A stretch of 64,000 nucleotides of DNA from Syncephalastrum monosporum B8922 (Eukaryota; Mucoromycota; Mucoromycetes; Mucorales; Syncephalastraceae), in the NCBI GenBank assembly GCA_000697355.1, contig JNEN01001216.1, positions 1 through 64,000 on the forward strand. Direction: 5' to 3'. This document shows positions 34,787-47,912 of the stretch, in pieces. The position numbers and the translations under genes are program-made. The notes beneath the pieces were generated by a model, which worked only from the letters and a program-made list of their open reading frames with translations, did not search any database and was not told the origin of the DNA. Each line of letters opens with the position of its first letter. The stretch's first letter is position 1.

Positions 34787-37763
34787 ATGCTGCTCAAGCG
34801 CCCGAAATCAGAACGCAATGCAGTATCAGCCGCTCTTCCCGTACCAGAAAGCAAATACCCAAAACGAAAACGCGCCGCCGTATCCTACAAACTGAATGTC
34901 GAAGAATTGGACAACAGTAGCGACGATGACTTTGACGGTGGCGACGATCATAACGCGAAGCGACGCTGCGTCCGCTCACTCAACGACCTCTCCAACATTA
35001 CGCGTGGCTTTAACCCCCTCTCACGACCGTCCTCAAAAGACTATGACCCGCTCATGGTTCTCAAACGCAAATTTGCTGTGCCTGTCACGAATCCCCTGAG
35101 CGTGCCGTCTGATTCGTTTGGCGAGCGCAAGACATTGGGCCTGCGAAGGCGGCCCAACACCGATCGACTCTTGCACGACCCCAACGCCGAAGACGCCTTG
35201 ATCCTGTGGGATCCCAAAGACGAGCCGAAAGAGTCCGAGAAGAAAGACAGCGAAAACACAGCACCTCCTCCAGCCGTGGTGTCGTCAGAGAAAACAAAGC
35301 AGCGGCCAAACAAGTCTTTATCCGAGATATTGGGTCTCAAGAAAAAGGAACGCAAAAAGGTACCAGTGGTCGTCGATCCTGTGCTTGTCAAGATTCTGCG
35401 GCCGCATCAGGTGGAAGGTCTCAAGTTTTTATATCGATGTACGACCGGTAAAGTGCGACCGGATGCTCATGGGTAGGTGCTACAGAATCTCTTTCTGCAG
35501 GTAGACGCTTATATCTGAATTAGGTGTATCATGGCCGATGAGATGGGTCTTGGAAAAACAGTATGTTTATTGTATTGTTTTATCAGAGATGTTGCTAATG
35601 TACCGTCTATTAGCTTCAGTGCATCGCCCTCGTATGGACGCTCCTCCGACAATCGGGTATTTCGGGAAAGCCGACAATCCAAAAGGCCATCGTCACCTGT
35701 CCATCCAGCTTGGTCAAGAACTGGGCCAACGAGTTTGGTAAGTAAGACTAGTGAATCTGCAAAAATGATGCCTTAACCCAGATATTAGTAAAATGGCTCG
35801 GCGAAAACCGTGTACGACCTCTTGTAGTTGATAATGGTGACAGCAAAGACAAGATCAGCGCCGTCAAACGATGGGCTGCAGCTCAGGGCCAACTCGTAAA
35901 CCCAGGTGAATACCGTTAAAGAGCAAGAAGGTGTTGTACTGTGTGCTAACAATTGTGTATAGTCCTTGTTATCTCCTACGAATCATTACGATCGTATACC
36001 AAATACCTCAAAGACTCGCCTATTGGTCTGCTTCTATGTGACGAAGGACACCGGCTCAAGAATGGAGGTAAAACAAAACCGGTGCCAATATGTGTACCGA
36101 TTCATCTGCTCACCTCTTCTCCACTATCTAGCATCGCTGTTATTTCAGGAACTCAACAGTTTGTCCGTTAAGCGGCGCGTAATCTTGTCAGGCACTCCTA
36201 TTCAGAACGACTTGATGGAATATTATTCGCTCTTCGATTTCGCCAATCCTGGTCTGCTCGGTACACCTGCTGAGTTCCGCAGAAACTTTGAGAACCCAAT
36301 TCTACATGGCCGTGATGCGGATGCGACGGACAAGGAACGCCAAATCAGCGATGAAAAGGTTGCTGAGTTCTGGGGCATCGTATCCAAGTTTACGATCCGT
36401 CGCACCAACGATATCCTTACCAAATATCGTACGTATCGCGATGATGCCCTCTACTTGATACTGACCATGCCTGTCTTGACAGTACCCATCAAACTGGAAC
36501 ACGTCGTGTTTTGCAAGCTCGCGCCGCTGCAGATCGATCTCTACAATGCGTATCTTAAATCATCCGAGATTCGACGACTGGTAGCAGACGAGAAAAGTCA
36601 AGCGCTCAAGGTGAGTATTGACAAGACAGTGATACACAAAGGTATTAAGCCTTTGTTCTAGGCCATTACCATCCTCAAAAAGCTCTGCAATCACCCGGGC
36701 CTGCTCAATCTTCCAGAAGACATCTCTGGGTCTGCAAAGATCATCCCCGAGTCATACTATCCATCCGGTCGCCATCCACAGTTTAATCCTGCTTTCTCTG
36801 GAAAATTTCAAGTTTTGGAACGGTAGCTGGAAATACTGCATCTGTTTGTACAGGAGATATTTATGGGTCATATAGGATGCTTGCAAAAATCCGCAAGGAG
36901 ACAGACGACAAGGTGGTCATTGTGAGCAACTACACACAAACGCTGGATCTGATGCAAACGTTTTGCCGGCAAAAACAGTGAGTCTAGGCCAGAAATTGAA
37001 ATATGTATCACTGACATACATCGTTCTATGTAGATACGGGGTTCTGCGTCTGGATGGTACCATGACAGTCCAAAAGCGTCAAAAGCTGGTGGATCGTTTC
37101 AATGATCCTGAAGGCGAGGAATTTGTGTTCCTTTTGAGTAGCAAAGCGGGTGGTTGTGGTCTCAATCTGATTGGCGCCAATCGTCTCGTGCTCTTTGACC
37201 CAGGTACAAGTACCACAGCAATAGAGGCATGAAAAAGTACTTAACAAAAAATCCTAGACTGGAATCCTGCTTCGGATCAACAAGCCTTAGCCCGTATTTG
37301 GCGGGATGGACAACGCAAAGATTGTGAGTGGAGCTGCGCATTACTTTGCCTCTTGGATTCATGTCCTAATTTATCCTGTATAGGTTTCATTTATCGCTTG
37401 ATTGCAGCAGGCACGATCGAGGAAAAGATTTTCCAGCGGCAATCGCACAAACAATCTATTTCCAATTGTGTCGTCGACGAAGCAACCGATATGGAGCGCC
37501 ACTTTTCACGCAACGACATGCGGCAGCTGTTCCAACTTAACCTTGAGAGCGAGTGTGAGACACACGAGACATTCAAGTGCAAGCGATGCATGAAAGGAAA
37601 ACAAGTCAAGGAGGCCGAAACGATGCAGTATGGCGACGCGAGTACGTGGGACCATTTCGACAAAGACCTGGTGCGCTTGCCTGACCCTGTCCTACGGGCA
37701 GAAGCTGGCAAAGGCATTGTGTCTTACGTGTTCGAATATGTGTCACATGAAGTAGATACATAG
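34787..37763 (+). CDS. RAD54: DNA repair translocase RAD54 (SWI2/SNF2 family)
   Basis: Twelve exons: 34787-35472, 35524-35560, 35614-35737, 35789-35905, 35963-36067, 36132-36428, 36483-36610, 36662-36822, 36876-36977, 37034-37203, 37258-37323, 37384-37763; 790 aa. The N-terminus is basic with KYPKRKR and the Rad54 block [13 protein letters not shown]. Helicase motifs: [13 protein letters not shown], Ia [73 protein letters not shown]. The C-terminal zinc-like [12 protein letters not shown] and the block before it ([16 protein letters not shown]) are specific for Rad54 rather than Rdh54. It partners Rad51 in strand invasion during homologous recombination. It ends 78 bases from the convergent GH31 gene. 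Confidence 0.95.
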
Positions 37764-37841
37764 TTGCATGTTTATAAAGAGAACGAGATGAAAATAATAG
37801 AAGTACAGATGTATATATAGAAAAGCCTAGGTACTTTCACT

Positions 37842-40698
37842 TTAAGCAAAGTTGATGGTGAAACCACTGGTAAGCTTGATGCCAGCATCAGAGAGGACAA
37901 GCGCGCCATCCTTGTTGGAAACATCCAGCTTGTGGCCCTTGTAGGTCGCCTTGCTGAACTTCTTGCTGCCAATAATCTTGATGGTCTCAAGCTTCTCGGC
38001 CTTCTTATAGCCAAAGTCACCCTTGGCCTGGAGTTTGCCGTGCTTGAAGGTGAAGGTGATGTCAGACGTGCCGTCCTGCTTGACTGAGCGACCATCGTCA
38101 ATGTAGAGGCGACCCTCAGCCTGGCCGTGCTGGTCCAAGGCAATGAGGAGCGAGTAAGGCGTTTCATAGGTCTCCTCGACAGAATACTTGGGCGTCTTGA
38201 GGGGCAGGATGGCACCACCGCGGATGTGGAGGGGAATGTGGGTCAGAGGAGCGTCGAGGGTCTTTTCGGTCTCGCCATGGATGACAGTCTCATAATCGTA
38301 CCAGTCATACCACAGACCCTTGGGGAACTGGGCATCGACCTTGGTGGCGTTTTCGGTGACAACAGGCGAGATCAACAGATCCTTGCCGACCAAGACCTGG
38401 TAGTCGTTAGCAAGGTACTTGTCCTCGGGGTACTCAAAGACAAGCGGGCGCCAGACACCGGTACCGATGCGGTGCGACTCTTCAAACAAGGTGTAGTAGT
38501 ACGGCAAAAGGCTGTAACGAATACCGAGGGCGATGCGGCTGGCCTCGGTCGTCGACTTCCAGAGGAAAGGTTCCTGGTCGGACGAGGCGTCGTTATTGTG
38601 GTTGCGAGCAAAGGGATAGAAGGCACCCAACTCAGACCAGCGCGTGCAGAGGGTCTCGGTCGTGTTTTCGTTGAAACCGCACACATCAGCGCCAGCAAAG
38701 CTGACACCAAACATGTTGAAGTTAAAGATCTCAGAGATGGAGCTCTTCAGGTACGCCCACAGCGAGTGGTTATCACCGGTCCAGTGACCCACGTTCTATA
38801 GGGAATAAAATCACGTTAGTGCTGACCACAAAGAGAAATAAACGAGAATACATACACGACCGGAGCCGGCAAAAGAAGAGCGGGTGAGCAAAAAGACACG
38901 GTCGTTGGGACGGTTCTTGAGCATGACGTCGCGCGAGATGTAGCCTTCGGCATGGCCATACAGATTGTGGATATCATAATGAGGAATGCCACCGTGGTGG
39001 AGGGCAGTGGTAGGGGCCGTGCGCTCAGAAAGGTAACCGGCGCCGTTGTTGATATTGTATTTGGGGTAGAGCAAGTTGCGCTTGTCACCGGGGACAGATG
39101 TGCCACGGGCGTCGAGCTCCTTGAGCCACTTCTTGCGAAGCGCAGCAGCCTCATCGTCGGGCAAATTCCAGGAGAGGGGCGGAACCTCATCGCGCTTGCC
39201 GTCGCCACACGAGCCGGTACAGAACGAAGAAGGTTCGTTCATGTCAATCCAGATACCGTCGAGGTCGAGGAGGTTGATCCAGTCGCTCATCTCCTTGCCC
39301 CAGAAATCGGTCGCATTGGGATGCCACCAGTCAGGGAAGGCAGTGTAGCCGGGCCAGACTTGGCCAATAAACTCGCTGCCATCCGAGTTCTTAAGGAAGA
39401 CGTCCATATCCTGTCCGCGGCTGTAGGGCGCGTAGCTCGTGTTAGTGCTGAGCGCGGGATCGACCATGGTAACAAAGCGCTGCTTGTTGCTATGGAGCTG
39501 CTTGCTGAGCGCAACCATTTCATCTTTGGGGAAGTTGACAGGATCAAAGGTGAAATCCTTACGGCGGTCCATGTAGTCAATATCAATCCACACCGTCTCG
39601 ACTAAACGAAATATAAAAGTCAGCCATTTGTCTTCAAGCGTGATTGTAGCCAGTTTCCTTACGAGGAATATCCGCATCCTTGTAGCCATCAATGACATGC
39701 TGGACATGACTCATGTTCTTGTAGCCATAGCGGCAGTGGTGCCAGCCCAACATCCAAAGCGCGGGCATGAAAGGCTTGCCAATGAGATCTGTGTACGACG
39801 AAAGGACACCGTTGGGTGTGTTATCCTTGGGCACAAAGAAGTAAAAGTCAAGGACACCGCCAATGACCTTGTAGGTCAGACGGCCATCACCCGTGAAAAA
39901 GACATCCATGCCGTGCGCGTTAAGGAGGAACGTGCCATGGGCCTTGCCGTTGCGGATCTCAGTGTAGTAAGGGTGCGCGCCATACTGGTTCTCGTAGAAA
40001 GGCGTCGCGATATCGCGGGCCCACAGTGTGGTCACGTTGCGGTGGCGGAGGAAGGGAGCAGTCGTTTCACCGAGACCATAGATGCTGGCGTCGTCAGGAA
40101 GGGCGGTAGAGACCTCGAGATATTGGTCTTCAAAGACGAGGGGATAGTCCGTCGTGTCAAAGAGCTTGGCCTTGTCCGATTTACGGATGACTTGGAAGCC
40201 AAAGGGACGGTTGGTGTACTTGAATTCATAGTTGGGGTTGTGAGCGGCATGCTTGATATTGGGTCGAACCAGACCCAGCTCACTATCGGGTACAGTGTAT
40301 TGTTTTTGGTCCTTATCGGCAATCTGGACAGAAGGGAATGAGCTTATGTTCTCCAATCTATTGAGCTCTTTGCTGTACCTTGACGTGGAGACGGTCTTCT
40401 GTCTCATAGTCAACCGTGACAACGAGATCCTCTACCGTGTTGCCAAAAAGGTTCTTTCCGCCCGATTTGCGCGAGTTGAATGCGAGTGGAATCTCGAGAC
40501 CTGTTTTGGTGTGTCTGACACTGCCGTCGATTTTGTAACCAGCCGCAGATTTGGAGACGTCTGCATTAGGAAAACAGCGCATGATTAATACGTTTATGTC
40601 AACACGACAATGCATTAGAAAGTACCGTAGTTGGGCTCAGCCTGCGCGCTGAAGGCTAGCATGGCCACAGCCACAAGGATACTGGAGACGACCTTCAT
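37842..40698 (-). CDS. Secreted alpha-glucosidase, GH31
   Basis: Exons 40626-40698, 40379-40560, 39663-40323, 38856-39601, 37842-38795; 871 aa. Residues 1-20 are a signal peptide (MKVVSSILVAVAMLAFSAQA). Family blocks: GLGETTAPF, the catalytic-domain entry WMLGWHHCRYGYKN, PLETVWIDIDYMD, VWPGYTAFPDWWHPN, the nucleophile site GIWIDMNEPSSF, the acid/base region GHWTGDNHSLWAYL, and HIRGGAILPL in the C-terminal beta domain. It releases glucose from maltose or starch ends outside the cell, or in the wall. The neighbour at 41608 is a paralogue in the same orientation. A TATATATA element on the minus strand lies about 65 bases upstream of the ATG. Confidence 0.93.
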
Positions 40699-41607
40699 AG
40701 GAAAATAAGAAGAAATGGGGCGAAGGGGTTGAGGGAAAAAAATAAACACGAAGGAGGTGCGGTATATATACACATGCGCGGTTCTGCACACCCTGAGATC
40801 GCAGCTTCTTTTTTGTTCGGTGTCACCTCAGACTCACCCCACAAACTCCCGGATAAAAGAAGCTTTGTGGGTGTGACAGAGGTCGTGCGGCTCCCGCCTT
40901 CATTCCGCCTCGTACCGTGCGTTCAGAAGGCGGGGAAGCGCTCCAGGATGATGTCAATCTACACGGGTGGGAATAAGCAGGCTGCATTGGGCCGACTACT
41001 CGGTCTCCTTCGGTACCAGTGGCTGCTGTACCTGGCTGGAGCAATCGGTCCTACCACGGTGAAAAAAGAGATATATAACAAATAAAATGTCAACATTGGT
41101 GTCATGCGCCCGTGTGCTTCGCTTGCCATGTGCGCTTTTCCCTTTTCCATGCTGCATAGGTTTACAGAGCTAACTATATGTATGTTCTTGATGTAACTCT
41201 AGCCTTGCTTCTGTGCTGCTTGCTTGTATTCACTATAGCCTGATCGGCAAATGGATTACGGGTCGATGGGACAAGGCGATACGAGAGCGGGCGGGCGTAC
41301 GACGGCGGAAAAAGTATAATTGAAAATCAGAAAGAGCAAAAGTTCATATCACCAAATTCCCCGCTTTTTACGTGTGAATCCGCCCCACCACCAGAAGGTT
41401 ACATGCAAAGACACACAAGAGGCTGTTTCTGCCATATTTAGATGAGTGCCGCTGTCCAGAAAGAATAGAAAGGAAAAGCCCGCGGATTTCTTGTGAAATT
41501 GTTCCTGACAAACCCAGGTAACGGGAAAAGAACCACTTTACCAATGATATTGCAAGTACGAAAGCGGTGCTCCCGTGTTTCCTTTGTTATTTCCTTCCAA
41601 TCGATCA
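40699..41607. other. Intergenic region between tandem GH31 genes
   Basis: No gene is supported; the plus-strand frame 40729-41085 is promoter shadow. Contains the TATATATA element (40763-40770, used on the minus strand) and two CCCCAC hexamers (40837-40842, 41383-41388) matching the CreA/Mig1 core in reverse. Hexamers are weak evidence. Confidence 0.45.
40763..40770 (-). promoter_or_regulatory. TATA box of the secreted GH31 gene
   Basis: A TATATATA stretch about 65 bases upstream of the ATG at 40698, with a CCCCAC motif about 70 bases further upstream. Position fits a core promoter. Confidence 0.45.
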
Positions 41608-44600
41608 TTACGAAAACGTAATTTTAAAACCGCGCGTGAGCGGGATGGAGGCAGCCACCATCATTGTTGATCCGGCCGCGTACGACGTGTCTGGTGTAAT
41701 TTCTAGCGTTTCCCCATTGCTGTTGACGACTGCTTTTTTACCAACGAGCGGGTGATCTTGCGTCGGACTGACAAACTGGATTATCGCGATCATCTCAGGC
41801 TGAGCGTAATCGAAGTTGCCTTTAGCCTGCAGGATGTTGTTTTCAAAGGAGAACGTAATGTTCGACGACGCCCCGTGAATAGAATGCCCATCGTCGATAT
41901 AAAGTCTTCCCTGAGCTTTGCCAAATTCATCCAGTGCGACCAACAACGTGTAAGGAGTCGCATATGTATCCTCCACCAGCAACTTGGGCGTTTTGAGCGG
42001 CACGATGGCGCCACCACGCACGTGGACTGGGATGTGTGTCAGGGGTGCATCCAAAGTCGATTGTGTGCCACCCTGAACGGGCTCATGCGTATAATAGTCA
42101 TACCATATACCAGGTGGAACCAGAGCAACGACGCTGGTCTCGCCTGGATCAAGCACAGGCGACAAAAGGATATCTGTGCCGATCAGAACCTGGGTGTCGT
42201 TGTTAGCAAACGCCTTGATCTCGGGATACTCAAAAACAAGCGGGCGCCACACGGTCGTGCCAAGGCGGTGGGATTCCTCATGGAGTGTGTAATAATAGGG
42301 CAGGAGTGCGTAACGGACGTTGAGAGCCTTTATCGTGGCTTCTGTGGTCGATTTAAACAAATAAGGCTCCTGCAGCGTCTGGCCTTTGCCTGCACCATAG
42401 TCCATGGTCAGCCTTCCATTTGAAAAAAAGAAATTCTACTTACAGTTGTGGTTTCGAGCAAATGGGTAAAACGCGCCAATCTCCTGCCAGCGTACACAGA
42501 GTTCTTCCGTTGCGTCCTCCAAAAAGCCGCAGATATCCACGCCGCAGTATGTGATGCCAAACATAGATATATTGAGCAACTCCGTTATCGAGCTCTTTAG
42601 GTATTCCCATGACGAATGATTGTCGCCTGCCCAATGCCCAGCGTACTGACCAGAGCTAAATAAATTGAAATGAGTATCACAGTCTAGCAGTTTGAGCCGG
42701 CTTACCCTGCGAATGTGGAACGACTGAGGATAAAGGGCCTTTCGTTTGGTTTGTGCTTGAGAAGCGATTGACGCGTCGTATAGCACTCAGCATGGCCGTA
42801 GAGCGAGTGGAGATCATAATGGGCGATACCACCATAGTGCTGCGCAGTCATTGGCATAGTCTTTTCAGAGAGGTCTCCATGGCCATTGTTGATGGCATAG
42901 GGCGGATAGAGCAGGTTGCGCTTCTCGTGTGGCAAGAGCGTCTTAGCTTCCTCAGCAAGCGCGTCAAGCGCAGCCTTTTGTTCGGCGTGCATCTTGTCTT
43001 GTACGGTTTCTGGTAGGGTCCAGGGCTCCAGGCAATCCAAAGTCTCATCGATTTTTCCCGAACCGTGCGAGCCGAGGCCGAAGCAGGCCGGCTCATCCAT
43101 ATCAATCCAAAGGCCATCGAGGTGCAAGCGTGTCATCCAGTCACCAATCTCGTGATCCCGATATTTCTGTGCATTCGGATGCCACCAATCCGGGAAGACG
43201 GTGTAGCCTGGCCAGACCTGGCCGACGCACTCGGAGCCATCCGGGTTTTTGAGAAACACGTCGAGCTCATGCCCGCGTTGATACGCCGGGTACGTACTTT
43301 GGTAGGCTTTACCGGCGTCCACAATGACGATCAGTCGTTGTTTGTCTGCGTGCAACTTGTCGACAAAGGCCTTCACCTTGACCTCAGGGAATCGCACCGG
43401 GTCCAACGTAAAGTCCTTGAAGCCATCCATATAATCTATATCTCATATCAGAACACTTACTGCTATGATGTACATGAGCGCCTACCGATATCAATCCACA
43501 CGACCTCCACTATTTCATGACAATATTGATGAGTACACGAATTAAAAGCAATGTTGGATCTACTCACGTGGTATGTTGTGAGCCTTGTATTTTTCGACCA
43601 CGCCTTCAAGTTCGGCTAAATCCTCATAACCCCAGCGGCATTGCTGCCAGCCCATCATCCAAAGGGCTATATACAAAATTATCGATCTTGATATATGTAC
43701 ATACCATAATGAAGCAGGAAAGCTTACCAGGCATCATGGGTTTGCCTATCAAATCGGTGTAGGCACGTGATACTGAGTTGGGTTTATGATCATCTGGCAC
43801 AAAAATGTAAAATTCGAGGACGCCGCCGATAATCTTCCATGTTATTCTGCCTGTAACTGAAAAGACATCCATGCCATGGGCGTTGAGCAGGAAAACACCG
43901 TGCGCCTTTCCTTCTCTTATCTCCATATGGAATGGATGTGCGCCGTATACATTTTCATAAAAGCTACGAATGATATTGCGTTAATACAATTGAATGACAG
44001 GACGAAGTATCACATACGGTGTCGCCATATCGCGTGTGAATATAGTAGTGGCATCCTAATATGCAGGGATATCAGAATTCGTTGAGTGTGGTTGAGCTAC
44101 ATACTTTTGTGCTGTTGCGTTTGAAATGAGGCAGGGCCGTCTCGCCAAAACCGTAAATGTTTGTCGTTTCAGGCACCTCAGTGGACACTTCGAGGTACTG
44201 ATCTTCAAAGACGAGTGGGAAGCTCCGAGTGTCAAACACGGTGGCTCCGTCACTCTTTCGGATGACAGCAAATCCGAAAGGAGCATGGGTAAACTGGAAA
44301 TCATAGTTGGCGTCCAGCGTAGCTGCCTGTGCACGCGGGCGCTCGAGCCCCAGCGGCGAGTCGGGCACGGCGACATGTTTTCCGGCAACATCTTCGATCT
44401 AACAACGCAAGGATATAATTTTAGTGTGTTCACGTTTTTTGTTTGGATCGTTCTTTGTCCGAACCTTAATATGAATGCGATCCTGAGTTTCATAGTCGAC
44501 GGACACATGAAGCTTCTCGACGGGTTTGCCGTACACGCTGGTGGGTGACACGGTGTCCTCGTTCAACACCAGCTGGATCGATAAGCCGGTATCTGTGACT

Positions 44601-44792
44601 GTTGCTTTATCCTCCACTCGGTAACCCGCTGCCTTGGAGGAGACGTCTAGGGCAAAAGTGAATGGGAAGAATGCGCATGACCGACGGTGAACGCATGATT
44701 GGCTTACCATAGTTGAGAGGGCGCTGTTTTTTATTTTTCTTGGGAGCCGTTGGAGCTGCAGACGGGCGCTCAGGTCTGTCTTCAAGAACCAT
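41608..44792 (-). CDS. GH31 alpha-glucosidase paralogue without signal peptide
   Basis: Ten exons: 44708-44792, 44465-44646, 44105-44398, 44018-44055, 43728-43963, 43568-43666, 43486-43509 (24 nt), 42706-43435, 42444-42655, 41608-42389; 893 aa. It aligns along its length with the neighbour at 37842 (GFGETALPHFKRNST, WMMGWQQCRWGYED, WIDIDYMDGFKDF, VWPGYTVFPDWWHPN, GHWAGDNHSSWEYL, HVRGGAIVPLKTPKL). Two differences stand out: the N-terminus (MVLEDRPERPSAAPTAPKKN) is polar and lacks a signal peptide, and the nucleophile block reads LWIDMDEPACF instead of WIDMNEPSSF, keeping the catalytic Asp but changing the following Asn to Asp. Three introns are shared with the neighbour (NY/D, IK/I, IP/LE). 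It may act inside the cell or have altered specificity. Confidence 0.9.
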
Positions 44793-45768
44793 AGCGGTGA
44801 CAAAAGCGGGAAAAGAGTTGAAAGAAGAACGAGAAACAAAAGATGGAATGGGAACTATAATGTTTACAGTTGCATATCAGCAGACGCGTATTCTGTTGTG
44901 TATATGTGTGAGAGTGTGCGAAATGGCCCGCAGGCTCCCGCGCTATTCATCACAGGCAATGCGTCATTCGATGTGGCACAATATATTATGCACCCACGAC
45001 TGTCCACGTATTCGATCAGCGACAGATAAAGTTAATGTTTTTCCATGCTTTCTTATCATTCACACAGTATATATAACAGTATGTCTATCATTCAGAGACC
45101 TTTCGAATAGCATGCTAATCAGGAACAATTCCAAGCTCGAGTTTATATCACGTTTCGAACGTTCGCAAAGATACCCATTACATACAAAAAAAAAATGAAA
45201 AAAAGCAAACACCTGTTATTATCATCTTGTGCTCCCTGTTTGCCGGTATTTTGAGATGTTCTTGTTGCTCGGGACATCCGTACGACATTGCACACTAAGC
45301 CTTAGAGGCGTGTATAGTGTTCAATTTAATGGCCCAAGCGTTGTTGGGGCATAAAGGTACCATTCCTAAAAGGTCTGGTCTTGTCTGCTTAGAGCGCGAA
45401 TTTGGTTCAGGCAGCAGACAGAGGACAAGGCTTTTATATATGCAATAAAATGACGCAATATGTGCTTAGCGAACACACAGGCGCCCCATTGATCATAGCT
45501 ATACATAGATACAAGAGCGGCTAGATGCAGGCAAACAGTGATTTAGACCTGAATTCGCTATAGTGGATGGCCATCTCAAACCAATTCTATTCTGTATGCA
45601 CACGCACAACAATAAGCTGTTCGAGCATCTTTCGCAAGGAGATGAGCCGATAGAGTATGAATCATAGACTCCCTGGCGAAGGTCGGTACAAAGCAAGAGT
45701 AAAGAGGGATCCCAGCGTTAAAAAGCATTAGAGATACCAGATATGTATTATGAATGTGTAATCTACAT
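44793..45768. other. Intergenic, GH31 promoter and polymerase 3' flank
   Basis: AT-rich, with an A-run at 45186-45200 and no coding pattern. Confidence 0.45.
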
Positions 45769-47912
45769 TTAACAGTTGCGCTCGTGAGGCTCGAGCCAGT
45801 CAAGTCCCAGCACCTCAAAGGCTTCGCGTTCTGATTTGACGGGGACCTTACGGTCGTCTATTCGTGAATATAGTCCGTGCGACGTCACTTTGATCTGCTT
45901 TTCTTTCTTTGCATATAGTCGAATACTTCTCTCGAAGTAGCTTGACCCCGTCCAGGCCAAGATGGCCAACGCATAGGTATCATACGGGGATACGACTAGA
46001 TCCACACGTCGAAACAGATCTCCTTCTGGTTGTTTCCATACGCAGAGAGCTTGGTCTGGTTTTCCATACTCCCCATCATCGTCTCGTACTTGACACTCGG
46101 ATCCCATCGACAGAATATCAACCAAGAAACCTTTCTGTCTGGCTGCAGCCACAAGTTTGACAAGCATGCTGGCCACGGTTTCTCTATCTGGATGGGTCAA
46201 GATAATATCGACATCGCCAGATTCCAGCTGGCCGCGCCTGCAGAAGGTATTGAAGTCAACCATGACGGCGCCCTTTATGTCTGGGTCTTACCGATAACTT
46301 CCGCAAACCTCAAGGAGGCTACCCGGGAACAGTTCTTTAACTATATCATGGCATTGATCCGCTATTGCCTCCACTTCTTGCCGAGGTATTCTAGGAAGCA
46401 AGGTTAGTAGACGCCTCCACAATTTATCAGCTTACTTCTTCATAAAGTCATCATAGTATTTTATGCCCAAACGCTGATCCCGCGACAGCTTTTCGTTCTT
46501 TTCGACATCCTTGATATCGCGATAGCCTTTACAGTACCATTCACGGGCCGTAGTCGCGCCAACGCCATGGATATTGTAGAATTTCTCCATAGTTATGAAT
46601 TGGTCATCAGCTTTGATGATGTCTAAAGCATGTCTCAGTCATGTATCAGGAGAATGACACGGCTTACCAATCGCAGATATTTTGCCCGTCGTGAGAAATT
46701 CATTGATCTGTAGACATATCATTGAGTCGCTATAATTATATGGCTGCATAGCACTCACAATCTGGCCTGTTTTCTTGCCAACTCCTCGAAGAATTTTGGC
46801 CTGTGCGCTCGCCTTAATCTTTTTAGGATGTGACTATTAAGAGGCATTAATACGTGTCCAATGTCTATCTGGCTCTTTCTTTCTATTACCGCAATTACCG
46901 AGGCTGCTCTTCGATAAGCAACACTGTTGAATTCATCACCTATGGTAATATGGGATTAAGGCACAGTGAAAAAAAAAATGCTGCGTTTTATCCTTTACCA
47001 TATAATGCCCGCGCGTGCTCCAGAAATTTGAAAGCTTCCGTGAGCTCCTTATTGAGAGAATTCCACCCTGACCGACGTTGACACTCGTACTTGCCCATCT
47101 TGGCTACCTCTTCTGTCGCTGTGTCATTGCCATCGTTTTCCTCGTCCGAGGTTTCGCTGGCAACGAACGAGTGTGTCTTTGCGACACAGCCAACAGAATT
47201 TTGGATGGACAGACTTGCTGGAGGATTCTCTGGGGCAGAATGGATTGTCTCGAGTGACGACGGCGGTGCGGATGATTGTGAGGTGGTGATATAAGACGAA
47301 GTACTGGTAACATGAGCAATGGCGCGGTTGGCAAAAAGTGATATACCCTTACCTCGTTCGTCGCAACTTCACAGTGCCGTGGCCCAGGAGGATCGTCTGT
47401 TTCTTAATTTGCTCACCACCGCAACGCTCGGCGTAGAGGGCTTTGATCTCCTCCCAACGCAGCTGTCGTGGCATCTCGTCCTCCGAAGACAAGTCAATGA
47501 CTTCTTTCTCTCGGGGTCGTTTCGCGTCCGCAGCACGCACGAGATGAACACCGAATTCAGTCACCTTACTTTGCTGGACACTACAGCCATGCATGGTAAG
47601 TTGGATGTTACACCAGTCTATACCTTCACGAACCATTCCTGGATCCAGTCGCTGTGTACGACTGGGCACGTTTTCTAGCAAATTGATCAGCAGCAAGAAA
47701 GGGTGAAATCTGCATTTTTTTTTTTCTTTTTTTACATTGTCCAGATTGCGCTCGACTCGACTTTGGCTGCGCAAACAGGTGATTATGCGATCGGCCTTGT
47801 CCTGGCCATCCACAATCGTCCCGTCATTCTCTTTGATGAGCCGAGTGAGAATGGCCTCGTCCTTGGGCGTGAGCTTTTGCTTCAAAAGAAAGAAGTTGAG
47901 GCCGGTATACAT
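45769..47912 (-). CDS. POL4: Family X DNA polymerase with BRCT domain (Pol4/Pol mu-like)
   Basis: Ten exons: 47736-47912, 47624-47674, 47353-47573, 46999-47303, 46899-46939, 46759-46833, 46668-46707, 46436-46622, 46292-46390, 45769-46237; 554 aa. An N-terminal BRCT domain (about 1-77) ends with CPVVHSDWIQEWF. A disordered Ser-rich linker follows, then the polymerase: 8-kDa domain (NKELTEAFKFLEHARALY), helix-hairpin-helix ILRGVGKKTGQI, fingers FYNIHGVGATTAREWY, and the palm signature GSYRRGQLESGDVDI with two metal-binding Asp and a third in RRVDLVVSP. The nucleotide pocket has AWTGSSYFERSIR, the WTGS form of Pol mu, TdT and Pol4 rather than the FTGS form of Pol beta/lambda. Expected role: gap filling in non-homologous end joining. 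The start could lie in a further 5' exon. Confidence 0.92.

Noticed and set aside
40729..41085. Plus-strand frame between the GH31 genes
   Set aside because: Covers the TATA and CT-rich promoter of the minus-strand GH31 gene and has no family features.
44399..44839. Signal-peptide-like frame upstream of the second GH31 gene
   Set aside because: It begins at TTG with no ATG and reaches the GH31 frame only by reading through an intron with good splice sites, so it does not rescue secretion.
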